From an uncultured Oscillospiraceae bacterium (GTDB lineage Bacteria > Bacillota > Clostridia > Oscillospirales > Oscillospiraceae), in contig CAUBIP010000033.1 in NCBI GenBank assembly GCA_958436045.1, forward strand, positions 1 through 17,369: a stretch of 17,369 bases of DNA. The letters run 5' to 3'. A model generated the notes under the pieces. The model made no database searches. It was not told the origin of the DNA and was given only the letters and a program-made list of their open reading frames with translations. Position numbers and translations under genes: made by a program. Positions 1 to 6,787 of the stretch are shown piece after piece. Positions within the stretch are counted from its first letter, which is position 1. The number at the start of each line of letters is the position of its first letter.

Positions 1-2
1 TG

Positions 3-617
3 ACGGCTGTCGTCACGGGGATGGGGCCGGTCGCGGTGGCGGCGAATTATGTCGCTGTCCAGACCGAGAGCATCTGCTATCTGCCGGCCTACGGCATCGC
101 GACGGCGGCGACGGCCCTCGTCGGCCAGAGCATCGGCGCGGGGCGGCCGGATATGGCCAAGCGCTTTGCCTACGGCACGACGGCCCTGGGCTTTGGGCTG
201 GTGACCGTCATGGGCGGGCTGCTGTTCTGGCTGGCGCCGGTCCTATCGGGGCTGCTGACGCCGGAGGCGGAGGTCATCGACCTCAGTGCCCGGGCGCTGC
301 GGATCGTCGCGTTTTCAGAGCCGCTGTTTGCCGTTAGCATCGTCGCCATCGGCGCGCTGCGGGGGGCAGGGGACGGCAAGGGGCCGTTTCTCATCAACGC
401 CTTCAGCATGTGGGTGCTGCGGGTGCTGCCGGTGCTGCTGTTCACCCGGGCTTACGGCGTGATCGGCGTCTGGGCGACGATGACGGCGGAGCTCGTCGCC
501 CGGGGGCTGCTTTGCTTTTTGCGGCTGTACCGGGGGAAGTGGCTCAAAGCCGGGGCGATGGGTTTAGAGCGAGCAGAGCAGGTTTTGAATGGAAATAAAA
601 ATAATCTGGATTCGTAA
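3..617 (+). CDS. MATE-family multidrug/Na+ antiporter, C-terminal part (5' truncated by window)
   Basis: This frame is open from the first bases of the window, so the gene starts upstream and only about the last 204 residues are present. The visible part has hydrophobic segments in the order expected for the second half of a MATE (NorM/DinF-like) exporter. It contains TALVGQSIGAGRPDMAKRFA, which matches the family's loop pattern of A..Gq..Ga...ea. A second typical piece is the ALRGAGDGKGPFLINAFSMW region, like the 'l.G.gdt..p....l...w' segment. Such proteins sit in the cytoplasmic membrane and expel organic cations or drugs using Na+ or H+ gradients; the substrate cannot be read here. The C-terminal tail (LNGNKNNLDS) is AT-rich and hydrophilic. 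A GC-rich hairpin lies 16 bp after the stop. The family call is sure; the specific role is not. Confidence 0.85.
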   Translation, partial: TAVVTGMGPVAVAANYVAVQTESICYLPAYGIATAATALVGQSIGAGRPDMAKRFAYGTTALGFGLVTVMGGLLFWLAPVLSGLLTPEAEVIDLSARALRIVAFSEPLFAVSIVAIGALRGAGDGKGPFLINAFSMWVLRVLPVLLFTRAYGVIGVWATMTAELVARGLLCFLRLYRGKWLKAGAMGLERAEQVLNGNKNNLDS

Positions 618-633
618 TAGACGAGAATAAACA

Positions 634-653
634 CCCCCGGCTTTCGCCGGGGG
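634..653 (+). terminator. GC-rich hairpin after MATE gene
   Basis: Perfect 8-bp stem (CCCCCGGC/GCCGGGGG) with a TTTC loop, 16 bp after the transporter stop. The T-rich stretch that follows (671-684) is displaced by about 18 nt, so it is a weak intrinsic terminator at best, though its position fits separating the transporter from the tRNA gene. Confidence 0.5.
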
Positions 654-685
654 AAATGCAAAGAAGGAAAATTTTGTTTTTTCTC

Positions 686-714
686 TTGACAAATGGAGGG
701 AAAGCCAATATAAT
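686..714 (+). promoter_or_regulatory. Consensus sigma-A promoter for tRNA-Gly
   Basis: TTGACA at 686-691 and TATAAT at 709-714 are both perfect consensus hexamers, with an optimal 17-bp spacer. The tRNA begins 14 bp after the -10 box, leaving a short 5' leader for RNase P to remove. Very strong promoters are common for stable RNA genes. Confidence 0.93.
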
Positions 715-727
715 AAATGACGTTGAT

Positions 728-803
728 GCGGGTTTAGCTCATCTGGTAGAGCGCCACCTTGCCAAGGTGGAGGTAGCGAGTTCGAGCCTCGTAACCCGCT
801 CCA
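728..803 (+). tRNA. tRNA-Gly (anticodon GCC), CCA encoded
   Basis: A full cloverleaf can be folded. The acceptor arm GCGGGTT (728-734) pairs with AACCCGC (793-799). The D arm is GCTC/GAGC. The anticodon stem CCACC/GGTGG encloses the loop TTGCCAA with anticodon GCC at 761-763, reading GGC and GGT glycine codons. The T arm is GCGAG/CTCGT around TTCGAGC, with one G-T pair. Discriminator T800 is followed by a genomically encoded CCA (801-803). The gene stands alone with its own promoter and terminator. Confidence 0.97.
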
Positions 804-808
804 GATTT

Positions 809-841
809 GCCGCGGACAAGCGATTGTCCGCGGCGTTTTTT
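809..841 (+). terminator. Intrinsic terminator of tRNA-Gly
   Basis: Perfect 11-bp stem GCCGCGGACAA (809-819)/TTGTCCGCGGC (824-834) with a GCGA loop, then G and six T (836-841). It begins five bases after the CCA end. Confidence 0.95.
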
Positions 842-969
842 GTATTTGACTTGCGTCTGGGGTTTGATCTGGAGCTGCGTTTGGCGTTCTATCTGGCGCC
901 GTGCATGGCAGGAAAGCGAACCCCTGTGGCCCGGCGTGGTGCGGCCGATGCAAGCAGAAGGAAATAGAA

Positions 970-1007
970 CGGCGCCTGCTGCGATTTTCGAATCGAGGCA
1001 GGCGCCG
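970..1007 (-). terminator. Hairpin terminator of the minus-strand gene pair
   Basis: Ten-bp stem CGGCGCCTGC (970-979)/GCAGGCGCCG (998-1007) is stacked, across a 2x2 internal loop, on CGATT/AATCG capped by TTCG. It lies about 18 bp past the stop of the minus-strand gene ending at 1025. Read on the minus strand it is followed by the pyrimidine-rich run TTCTATTTCC. The U-tract is imperfect, so efficiency is uncertain. Confidence 0.75.
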
Positions 1008-1024
1008 TTTATGGGGTGGGGATG

Positions 1025-1630
1025 TTATTGGGCTTGCGTTTCGTCCTGGAGCTGTGGTTCCTGCGAGGCGGCAGGCTGCGGGATGGCCCGTTTGCAGCGC
1101 GTTTTTTTGACCAGCAGCCAGACAGAACCGGCGAAGGCTGCGGCGGCTGCAATGGGCCAGAGGGTGTGGGCGATGCCCCAGCTGTAGTTGTCGCTTGGGA
1201 GGATGCCCCGCATGGTGTAATCCGCATTCTGGATACAGGATACGCCAAAGGTGAGCGCGGTGAAGAGCATCGCGCCGATGGGCTTGCGCAGCAGGGCACA
1301 GAGGGCTGTCAGCAGCGGGAATAGGAGCAGCAGGCCCAGGAGCGCCACGTAGAAGCCGACGTGGGCGGTAGCAAAGCCCCATTCATCGGCAACGGTGACG
1401 TAGAGGCGGGTATATTCCACCGTCGAGACCTGCGCCAGATCCTGGGCGGTCAGGCCCAGGGACTCTTCCATGATGGAATCCGGGTGCGCGTCGATCCAGT
1501 CGCGCCGTTCCCCCGTGGCTGTGCCGTAGGGGAGGAAGACGCACAGGAGCAGCACCAGGGCCGCAGCCAAAATGGCGTAAACGGGCTGCCGCAGCTGGCG
1601 GTTTAAGGTATGCTTGGTTGTCTGATCCAT
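1025..1630 (-). CDS. Small four-helix membrane protein of unknown function
   Basis: A protein of 201 residues. Four hydrophobic segments are visible: about 17-36, 91-112, 117-132 and 151-174. Between helices 1 and 2 lies a roughly 50-residue polar, acidic loop that is probably extracytoplasmic, with conserved-looking DSIMEESLGLTAQDL. The C-terminus is Q/E/A-rich and soluble after a basic KKTRCKR stop-transfer motif. The start is well supported: AGGAGG lies about 8 bases upstream of the ATG. It is the second gene of a minus-strand pair, 24 bp after the 93-residue gene, and ends in a hairpin. I do not recognise a family and see no catalytic motifs; a membrane accessory for the upstream small protein is only a guess. 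Confidence 0.8.
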   Translation of the reverse strand: MDQTTKHTLNRQLRQPVYAILAAALVLLLCVFLPYGTATGERRDWIDAHPDSIMEESLGLTAQDLAQVSTVEYTRLYVTVADEWGFATAHVGFYVALLGLLLLFPLLTALCALLRKPIGAMLFTALTFGVSCIQNADYTMRGILPSDNYSWGIAHTLWPIAAAAAFAGSVWLLVKKTRCKRAIPQPAASQEPQLQDETQAQ

Positions 1631-1654
1631 TGTAATTTCCTCCTAGGTTGTGCA

Positions 1655-1936
1655 TTATGAGACTGCCAGCAGCTTCTGGCTGACGCGAGACTGGACTTCC
1701 AGATAATAGGCAAGCTCCGCCGTGTTCAGGTCCTCACTCTCCCAAGCGTCGAATTTGGCTGCCAGGTCCGCATATTTGCTCATATATGTCGCATAGTCGT
1801 TGAGCAGGCTAAGGTCCGTTGGATTCTGGTTATATTTTTGCAGGAAGGCGACGTATTCGTCGATGAAGGCTTCGTAGCTGTCCATACGCTGCGGCGGGCT
1901 TAGTATGTACCGGGGCGGGGGTTCCTCCTTTTTCAT
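1655..1936 (-). CDS. 93-residue protein resembling a DUF6591-like C-terminal domain, possibly truncated
   Basis: The protein is soluble, acidic and helical in composition, with Tyr-rich repeated helices (MDSYEAFIDEYVAFLQKY, then NDYATYMSKYADLAAKFDAWE). From memory this resembles the C-terminal helical part of DUF6591-type proteins of gut clostridia, which normally carry a lipoprotein signal and a longer N-terminal region. Here those are absent: the chain opens MKKEEPPPRYILSPPQRM with no signal peptide. No Shine-Dalgarno precedes the ATG; instead an AAGGAGGAA sequence lies inside codons 2-6. This looks like a trimmed relic of a longer gene, or a small cytosolic version. It is cotranscribed with the membrane-protein gene 24 bp downstream. 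The family assignment is tentative. Confidence 0.6.
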   Translation of the reverse strand: MKKEEPPPRYILSPPQRMDSYEAFIDEYVAFLQKYNQNPTDLSLLNDYATYMSKYADLAAKFDAWESEDLNTAELAYYLEVQSRVSQKLLAVS

Positions 1937-2016
1937 GTGACGCAGCGTGCGTCCGGAGAAGGGCGTGTAAAGCGCGCGAGAAAAAAGTTAGCGCGCGGTA
2001 ACATTCTTTGCGTAAC

Positions 2017-2079
2017 CCTATTGACAGAATAGGAAATGACTGTTATAATCATAATAACCTACAAAGAATATAGGTATTA
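2017..2079. promoter_or_regulatory. Possible repressor operators around the isc promoter
   Basis: Two CCTA...TAGG-type inverted repeats flank the promoter core. The first is CCTATT (2017-2022)/AATAGG (2028-2033), which overlaps the -35 box. The second is CCTA (2058-2061)/TAGG (2071-2074), with partly symmetric AT-rich flanks out to 2053 and 2079, at the expected start site. In many Firmicutes an Rrf2-family regulator (IscR-like) controls isc genes through such dyads, but no rrf2 gene lies next to this operon. Regulator identity is inference. Confidence 0.45.
2021..2049 (+). promoter_or_regulatory. Consensus promoter of iscS-iscU
   Basis: TTGACA (2021-2026, first T at 2021) and TATAAT (2044-2049) are perfect hexamers with a 17-bp spacer. 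Transcription would start near 2056, about 48 bases before the iscS ATG; GAGGTGG just upstream of that ATG is the ribosome binding site. A promoter this strong normally needs repression, and palindromes overlap it. Confidence 0.9.
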
Positions 2080-2103
2080 TCAATACGGTTTCGAGGTGGT
2101 TTT

Positions 2104-3294
2104 ATGTATATTTACGCGGATAACGCGGCGACGACGCGGATGAGTGACGCGGCGGTGGCGGCGATGGGGCCGTATTTCCAGGAAATTTATGGCAATCCCT
2201 CCAGCCTGCATTCCATTGGTCAGCGGGCCGCCGAGGCGCTGGACGATGCCCGGGGCCGCATCGCGGCCTGCCTAGGCGCGCAGAAGCAGGAAATTTATTT
2301 CACCTCCGGCGGCAGCGAAGCAGATAACCAGGCGCTGCTCTCGGCGGCGGCCATCGGCGCGCGGCGGGGCAAGCGGCACATCATCTCCTCTGCCTTTGAG
2401 CACCACGCCGTGCTCCACACGCTGGACAAGCTGCGGCGCGACGGCTTTGAGATCGAGCTTCTGCCGGTCGGCCCGGTGGGGACGGTCACGGCGCAGCAGG
2501 TGGCGGACGCCATCCGGCCGGACACCTGCCTGGTGAGCCTGATGTACGCCAACAACGAAATCGGGTCGATCCTGCCTATCGGCGAGATCGGCGCGGTCTG
2601 CCGGGAAAAGGGCGTGCTGTTCCACACGGATGCGGTGCAGGCGGCGGGGCATCTGCCCATCGACGTCGCGGCGCAGCAAATCGACATGCTGAGCCTGTCG
2701 GCCCACAAATTCCATGGGCCCCGGGGTGTCGGCGTGCTCTATTGCAAGAAGGGCGTGCTGCTGACGCCGCTCATCAACGGCGGCGCCCAGGAGCGGGGCA
2801 AGCGGGCCGGGACGGAGAACCTGGCCGGGATCGCCGGGATGGCGGCGGCGCTGGAAGACGCCTGCGCCCATATGGACGAGAACGCCGCCAAGGTTGCCGC
2901 CATGCGGGACCGGCTGATCGCGGGGCTTTCCAAGATCCCCCACTCCGTCCTGAACGGCGACCCGGTGCACCGGCTGCCGGGGAACGTCCATTTCTGCTTT
3001 GAGGGCATCGAGGGCGAGAGCTTGCTGCTGCGGCTCGACGAGAAGGGCATCTGCGCCTCCTCCGGTTCGGCGTGCACGTCGGGGTCTCTGGACCCGAGCC
3101 ATGTGCTGCTGGCTCTGGGGCACACCCACGAGATCGCCCACGGGTCGCTGCGGCTGACCCTGTGCGCGGACAATACGATGGAGCAGATGGACACCATCGT
3201 GGCCGCGGTGACGGATGTGGTGGACTACCTGCGCAATATGTCGCCGCTGTGGCGGGATAAGTGCTGCGGGAAACGGGAATTTTTACTGAAATAA
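2104..3294 (+). CDS. iscS: Cysteine desulfurase IscS/NifS family
   Basis: A pyridoxal-phosphate enzyme of 396 residues that converts cysteine to alanine and holds the sulfur as an enzyme persulfide for Fe-S cluster assembly and tRNA thiolation. The N-terminus YADNAATTR is the family signature. The PLP-binding lysine is Lys202 in SLSAHKFHGPRGVG. His100 in the EHH motif is the usual ring-stacking histidine. The catalytic cysteine is Cys324 in CASSGSACTSG. Length is normal for the class I (NifS/IscS) branch. The C-terminus (DKCCGKREFLLK) carries two extra cysteines. The ATG follows GAGGTGG at good spacing. It is first in an operon with iscU, which starts 15 bp later, so the main sulfur acceptor is iscU. 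ThiI, encoded about 2.3 kb downstream, is a likely second acceptor. Confidence 0.96.
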   Translation: MYIYADNAATTRMSDAAVAAMGPYFQEIYGNPSSLHSIGQRAAEALDDARGRIAACLGAQKQEIYFTSGGSEADNQALLSAAAIGARRGKRHIISSAFEHHAVLHTLDKLRRDGFEIELLPVGPVGTVTAQQVADAIRPDTCLVSLMYANNEIGSILPIGEIGAVCREKGVLFHTDAVQAAGHLPIDVAAQQIDMLSLSAHKFHGPRGVGVLYCKKGVLLTPLINGGAQERGKRAGTENLAGIAGMAAALEDACAHMDENAAKVAAMRDRLIAGLSKIPHSVLNGDPVHRLPGNVHFCFEGIEGESLLLRLDEKGICASSGSACTSGSLDPSHVLLALGHTHEIAHGSLRLTLCADNTMEQMDTIVAAVTDVVDYLRNMSPLWRDKCCGKREFLLK

Positions 3295-3309
3295 TGTGAG
3301 GTGTTTGCT

Positions 3310-3744
3310 ATGGCATTGTATAATGAGACGGTTATGGACCATTTCCACAACCCGCGCAATGTCGGCGTCATCGAGGACGCCGACGGGATCGGCGAGGTCG
3401 GCAACCCGAAGTGCGGCGATATTATGAAGATCTATCTCAAGATCGAAAACGACGTCATCACGGATATCAAGTTTGAGACCTTCGGCTGCGGGTCGGCCAT
3501 TGCGTCCAGCTCCATCGCGACGGAGATGGTCAAGGGGCGGACGGTGGAGCAGGCGCTGCAGCTGACGAACAAAGAGGTCGTCGACGCCCTGGGCGGGCTG
3601 CCGGCGTACAAGCTGCACTGCTCTGTCCTGGCTGAGCAGGCCATCCAGGCGGCGGTCAAGGATTATTTTGATCGCCACGGCATCTCCTACGACGCGGAGA
3701 AGTTTAAGGACTGCGGCGGCGGGGATTGCTGCTGCTGTTGCTGA
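3310..3744 (+). CDS. iscU: Fe-S cluster scaffold protein IscU/NifU N-domain type
   Basis: A protein of 144 residues on which [2Fe-2S]/[4Fe-4S] clusters are built from IscS-derived sulfur. The start MALYNETVMDHFHNPRN and the cluster ligands are plain: Cys35 and Asp37 in GNPKCGD, Cys60 in ETFGCGSAIASSS, and Cys104 in KLHCSVLAEQ. The ATG at 3310 is preferred over an in-frame GTG at 3301 because GAGGTG sits 6 bases upstream of it. Unusual is the C-terminus, DCGGGD followed by five consecutive cysteines, not part of the core IscU fold. It might bind metal or accept sulfur. Co-transcribed with iscS; a strong hairpin follows about 75 bp after the stop. Confidence 0.95.
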   Translation: MALYNETVMDHFHNPRNVGVIEDADGIGEVGNPKCGDIMKIYLKIENDVITDIKFETFGCGSAIASSSIATEMVKGRTVEQALQLTNKEVVDALGGLPAYKLHCSVLAEQAIQAAVKDYFDRHGISYDAEKFKDCGGGDCCCCC

Positions 3745-3820
3745 GCGGCGCGAAAAATTTGGTTACAGGGTCAGCGGCTCTGGTGGTTCGGGGCTGGCGA
3801 TCTTTGTAATATAACTCCAC

Positions 3821-3858
3821 AAAAGGCAGGCATTCTTCGGAGTGCCTGCCTTTTGTGC
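3821..3858. terminator. Bidirectional-looking intrinsic terminator after iscU
   Basis: Fifteen-bp stem running from AAAAGGCAGGC (from 3821) to GCCTGCCTTTT (to 3854), with one G-T pair, closed by a cUUCGg tetraloop (3836-3839). Only four T follow on the plus strand within the stem, so the tract is short. The 316-bp gap 3745-4060 also holds a repeated near-palindrome (3865-3884) and the comM promoter; I see no gene in it. Confidence 0.85.
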
Positions 3859-3864
3859 GCGTGT

Positions 3865-3884
3865 GTCAAAAATAAATCTTTGAC
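3865..3884. repeat. Near-palindromic intergenic repeat, copy 1
   Basis: GTCAAAAATAAATCTTTGAC is an inverted repeat; its arms extend outward to GTGTCAAA (3863-3870)/TTTGACAC (3879-3886). An 18/20 match occurs at 7266-7285, also intergenic. Role unknown: it may be a shared regulator site or part of a small dispersed repeat. Confidence 0.6.
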
Positions 3885-3966
3885 ACGTCTCAAACGGTGC
3901 AGCGCTGCGTAAGCTTGCGGGATGAACTGTATTTTTTTGCCCTGTAAGCGCGATGCGGGGTTTGAC

Positions 3967-3996
3967 TTGTGTTTTGGGTGGGGGATATGGTATACT
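3967..3996 (+). promoter_or_regulatory. Probable extended -10 promoter for comM-thiI-pncC
   Basis: TATACT at 3991-3996 is preceded by TGG, giving an extended -10 motif. A weak -35 (TTGTGT, 3967-3972) lies 18 bp upstream; a better TTGACT at 3962 is too far (23 bp). The start site would be near 4003, about 58 bases before the comM ATG. Confidence 0.55.
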
Positions 3997-4060
3997 ATAG
4001 AAAAATACCCAAAAACGAGCGGTTGGCGCAAAATGCGCGGCGCGGAAGGGGAGAAGCGGC

Positions 4061-5578
4061 ATGATAGCGGAGGTCAACAGTCTGGGGCTGCACGGGATCA
4101 GCGGGTTTCCGGTGACGGTGGAGTGCCATATTTCAAGCGGACTGCCGGGGTTTGACGTCGTCGGTCTGCCGGATGCGGCGGTCAAGGAGGCCCGGGAGCG
4201 GGTACGGGCGGCGGTCAAAAACAGCGGGTTCCGCTTTCCCGTCAGCCGCATTACGCTGAATCTGGCCCCGGCGGACACGAAAAAATCCGGCACGATCTAC
4301 GATCTGCCGATCCTCGTCGGCATCCTGGCGGCGACGGAGCTGATCCCGGCGCCGGATAAGAAAAGCGCCTTTTTGGGGGAGCTGAGCCTGCAGGGGAAGC
4401 TGCGGAGCGTGAACGGCGTTCTCTCCATGGCGGTGGCTGCGGCCCAGGCCGGGTTTGAGACGCTGTATGTCCCGGCGGCGAATGCCCCGGAGGCGACGCT
4501 CTGCCCGGAGGTGCGGGTCATTCCGGTGACGTCCGTCCCCCAGCTGGCGGCGCATCTGACGGGGGAGGCGCCCATCGCACCCCAGCCCCGGTGGGAACCG
4601 GCGGCGCCGCCGGCGGCCGCGCTGGACTACCGGGATGTCAAGGGTCAGGTCCAGGCCAAGCGGGCGCTGGAGGTCGCGGCGGCAGGCGGGCATAATATCC
4701 TGCTCATCGGGCCGCCGGGCTCGGGCAAGAGTATGCTCTCGAAGCGGCTGCCGTCGATCCTGCCGGATATGACGCGGCAGGAGGCGCTGGAGGTCACGCA
4801 GATCCACTCCATTATGGGGCTGCTTGACCGGGATTCGCCGCTGGTGACCGTCCGGCCCTTCCGGAGCCCGCATCATACGATCTCCATCGCCGGGCTGACC
4901 GGCGGCGGGAGCACGCCCCGGCCGGGGGAGATTTCCCTTGCCAACAAGGGCGTTCTATTCCTGGATGAGCTGCCGGAATTTAAGAAGGACACGATGGAGG
5001 CGATGCGCCAGCCCCTGGAGGACGGGGCGGTGACGATCTCCCGGGCCAGCGGGTCGGTGACGTACCCAAGCGATATCATGCTGGTGTGCGCCATGAACCC
5101 CTGCCGCTGCGGCTGGTACGGTGACCCCAGCGGGCGCTGCCATTGCGGCCAGCAGGCCGTCGATGCCTACATGGGAAAAATCTCCGGGCCGATGCTTGAC
5201 CGAATCGACATGATCGTCAGCGTCCCGGCACTGGATTTTACGGAGCTGCGCCAGACGGCCCCGGCGGAGAGCTCGGCGGAGATCAAAAAGCGGGTCATGG
5301 CGGCCCGGGCCGTGCAGCAGGCGCGGCTGGAGGGCAGCGGCGTCACCTGCAACGCAAGAATGCAGCCGGGGCAGCTGCGCCAGTACTGCGCCCTGGGTGA
5401 TGAGGGCGCCAAGCTTTTGAAGACGGCGTTTGACCGCCTAGCTCTGACAGCCCGCAGCTATGACCGCATCCTAAAGGTCGCCCGGACCATCGCGGACCTG
5501 GACGGCAGCGCGGAGATCGGCCCGAAGCATATCGCCGAGGCCATCCAGTACCGGTCATACCAGCTGGGCAAGCAATAA
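4061..5578 (+). CDS. comM: YifB/ComM-family Mg-chelatase-like AAA+ ATPase
   Basis: 505 residues, the usual length for the family. The N-terminal domain, about 1-165, opens MIAEVNSLGLHGISGFPVTV and has the characteristic GLPGFDVVGLPDAAVKEARER. The AAA+ core has Walker A GPPGSGKS (217-224) and Walker B VLFLDEL (298-304). A Cys cluster at 348-362 (CRC...CHC) is typical of the family and may bind metal. The C-terminal Mg-chelatase domain ends in an IAEAIQYRSY helix. In Vibrio and Haemophilus ComM is a hexameric helicase that aids branch migration of incoming DNA in natural transformation; the role in clostridia is unproven. First gene of a block with thiI 30 bp downstream. AAGGGGAG precedes the ATG. 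Confidence 0.95.
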   Translation: MIAEVNSLGLHGISGFPVTVECHISSGLPGFDVVGLPDAAVKEARERVRAAVKNSGFRFPVSRITLNLAPADTKKSGTIYDLPILVGILAATELIPAPDKKSAFLGELSLQGKLRSVNGVLSMAVAAAQAGFETLYVPAANAPEATLCPEVRVIPVTSVPQLAAHLTGEAPIAPQPRWEPAAPPAAALDYRDVKGQVQAKRALEVAAAGGHNILLIGPPGSGKSMLSKRLPSILPDMTRQEALEVTQIHSIMGLLDRDSPLVTVRPFRSPHHTISIAGLTGGGSTPRPGEISLANKGVLFLDELPEFKKDTMEAMRQPLEDGAVTISRASGSVTYPSDIMLVCAMNPCRCGWYGDPSGRCHCGQQAVDAYMGKISGPMLDRIDMIVSVPALDFTELRQTAPAESSAEIKKRVMAARAVQQARLEGSGVTCNARMQPGQLRQYCALGDEGAKLLKTAFDRLALTARSYDRILKVARTIADLDGSAEIGPKHIAEAIQYRSYQLGKQ

Positions 5579-5608
5579 TTTGGAAAAGCAGGAGAGGAAC
5601 ACAAAGCC

Positions 5609-6787
5609 ATGAATGAAATTTTCTTATTGAAGCTGGGGGAGATCATCCTCAAGGGGGCAAATCGCCGCCAGTTTGAAAATAAGCTCAAGACGAATGTCGC
5701 AAGACGGATGCGGCCCTTTGGGGAATTTAAGGTGAATATTCTCCAGTCCACCGTCTATGTGGAGCCGGAGAATGACGAATGCGATATGGAGGGGGCCTGG
5801 GAGGCGTGCCACGCGATCTTCGGCGTCATCAGCCTGTGCCGCTGCCGCCCGTGCGAGAAGACGCTGGATGCGATCTTTGACGCTGTCGTGACGTATCTCG
5901 GCGACGATCTGGCGGCGGCCAGCAGCTTTAAGGTCGAGTCGAAGCGGTCGGACAAGCGGTTCCCGATGACGTCCATCCAGATCTCCCAGGAGATCGGCGG
6001 GCGGCTGCAGGAGGCGTACCCCGACGTGCGGGTCGATGTGCATCATCCGGGGTACACCGTCAATGTCGAGGTGCGGGATCATGCCGCGTATGTCCACGGC
6101 CCGGCGGAGCCGGGAGCGGGCGGCTTGCCGACGGGCGTCGGCGGCCGGGCGATGGTCCTGCTCTCCGGGGGGATTGACTCGCCGGTGGCGGGGTATATGA
6201 TTGCCAAGCGGGGGGTGGAGCTGGAGTGCGTCCATTTCTTCTCCTATCCCTATACCAGTGAGCTGGCCAAGCAGAAGGTGCTGGACCTGGCCCGGCTCAT
6301 GACCCGCTACTGCGGGCGAATGACGGTTAACATCGTCGGCTTTACGGAAATTCAGGAGGCCATCCGGGACAACTGCCCGGAGGAGTACTTTACCCTGATC
6401 ATGCGGCGGTTTATGATGGAGATCGCCGAGCGCATCGGGCGGGATCACGGCTGCCAGTGCCTGGTGACAGGGGAGAACCTGGGGCAGGTGGCGTCCCAGA
6501 CCATGGAGGCCATGGGGGTGACGTCGGCGGTCGTCGATCTGCCGGTGTTCTGCCCGCTCATCGGGATGGACAAGGAGGAAATTGTCACCATCGCCCGGCG
6601 CATCGGGACGCTGGAGACGTCGATCTTGCCGTATGAGGACTGCTGCACCGTCTTCACCCCGCGGCATCCACGGACGAAGCCGACCCGGGCACAGGTGGAG
6701 AAGGCCGAGGCCAAGCTCGACCGCCCGGCGCTCATCGAACGGGCGCTGGCCAATACGGAGCTGGTCAAGGTGCGCTACCATGGCTGA
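5609..6787 (+). CDS. thiI: tRNA 4-thiouridine synthetase ThiI (no rhodanese domain)
   Basis: 392 residues. It adenylates U8 of tRNA and installs sulfur to give 4-thiouridine, a near-UV sensor, and may take part in thiamine thiazole synthesis. The N-terminal ferredoxin-like region begins MNEIFLLKLGEIILKGANR and is followed by a THUMP domain (about 60-165). The PP-loop ATPase motif is LLSGGIDSPVAGYM (SGGIDS at 186-191). A conserved Cys pair lies at 345-346 in PYEDCCTVFTPRHPRTKP. The chain stops there, so the rhodanese domain of the E. coli enzyme is missing, as in Bacillus; sulfur must then come straight from a cysteine desulfurase, most simply the upstream IscS. AGGAGAGG precedes the ATG. The 3' end overlaps pncC by 8 bp. 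Confidence 0.96.
   Translation: MNEIFLLKLGEIILKGANRRQFENKLKTNVARRMRPFGEFKVNILQSTVYVEPENDECDMEGAWEACHAIFGVISLCRCRPCEKTLDAIFDAVVTYLGDDLAAASSFKVESKRSDKRFPMTSIQISQEIGGRLQEAYPDVRVDVHHPGYTVNVEVRDHAAYVHGPAEPGAGGLPTGVGGRAMVLLSGGIDSPVAGYMIAKRGVELECVHFFSYPYTSELAKQKVLDLARLMTRYCGRMTVNIVGFTEIQEAIRDNCPEEYFTLIMRRFMMEIAERIGRDHGCQCLVTGENLGQVASQTMEAMGVTSAVVDLPVFCPLIGMDKEEIVTIARRIGTLETSILPYEDCCTVFTPRHPRTKPTRAQVEKAEAKLDRPALIERALANTELVKVRYHG

Noticed and set aside
1972..1996. GCGCGC inverted repeat in the gap upstream of the isc promoter
   Set aside because: Six-bp low-complexity arms in GC-rich DNA, with no clear tract or promoter link; may be chance.
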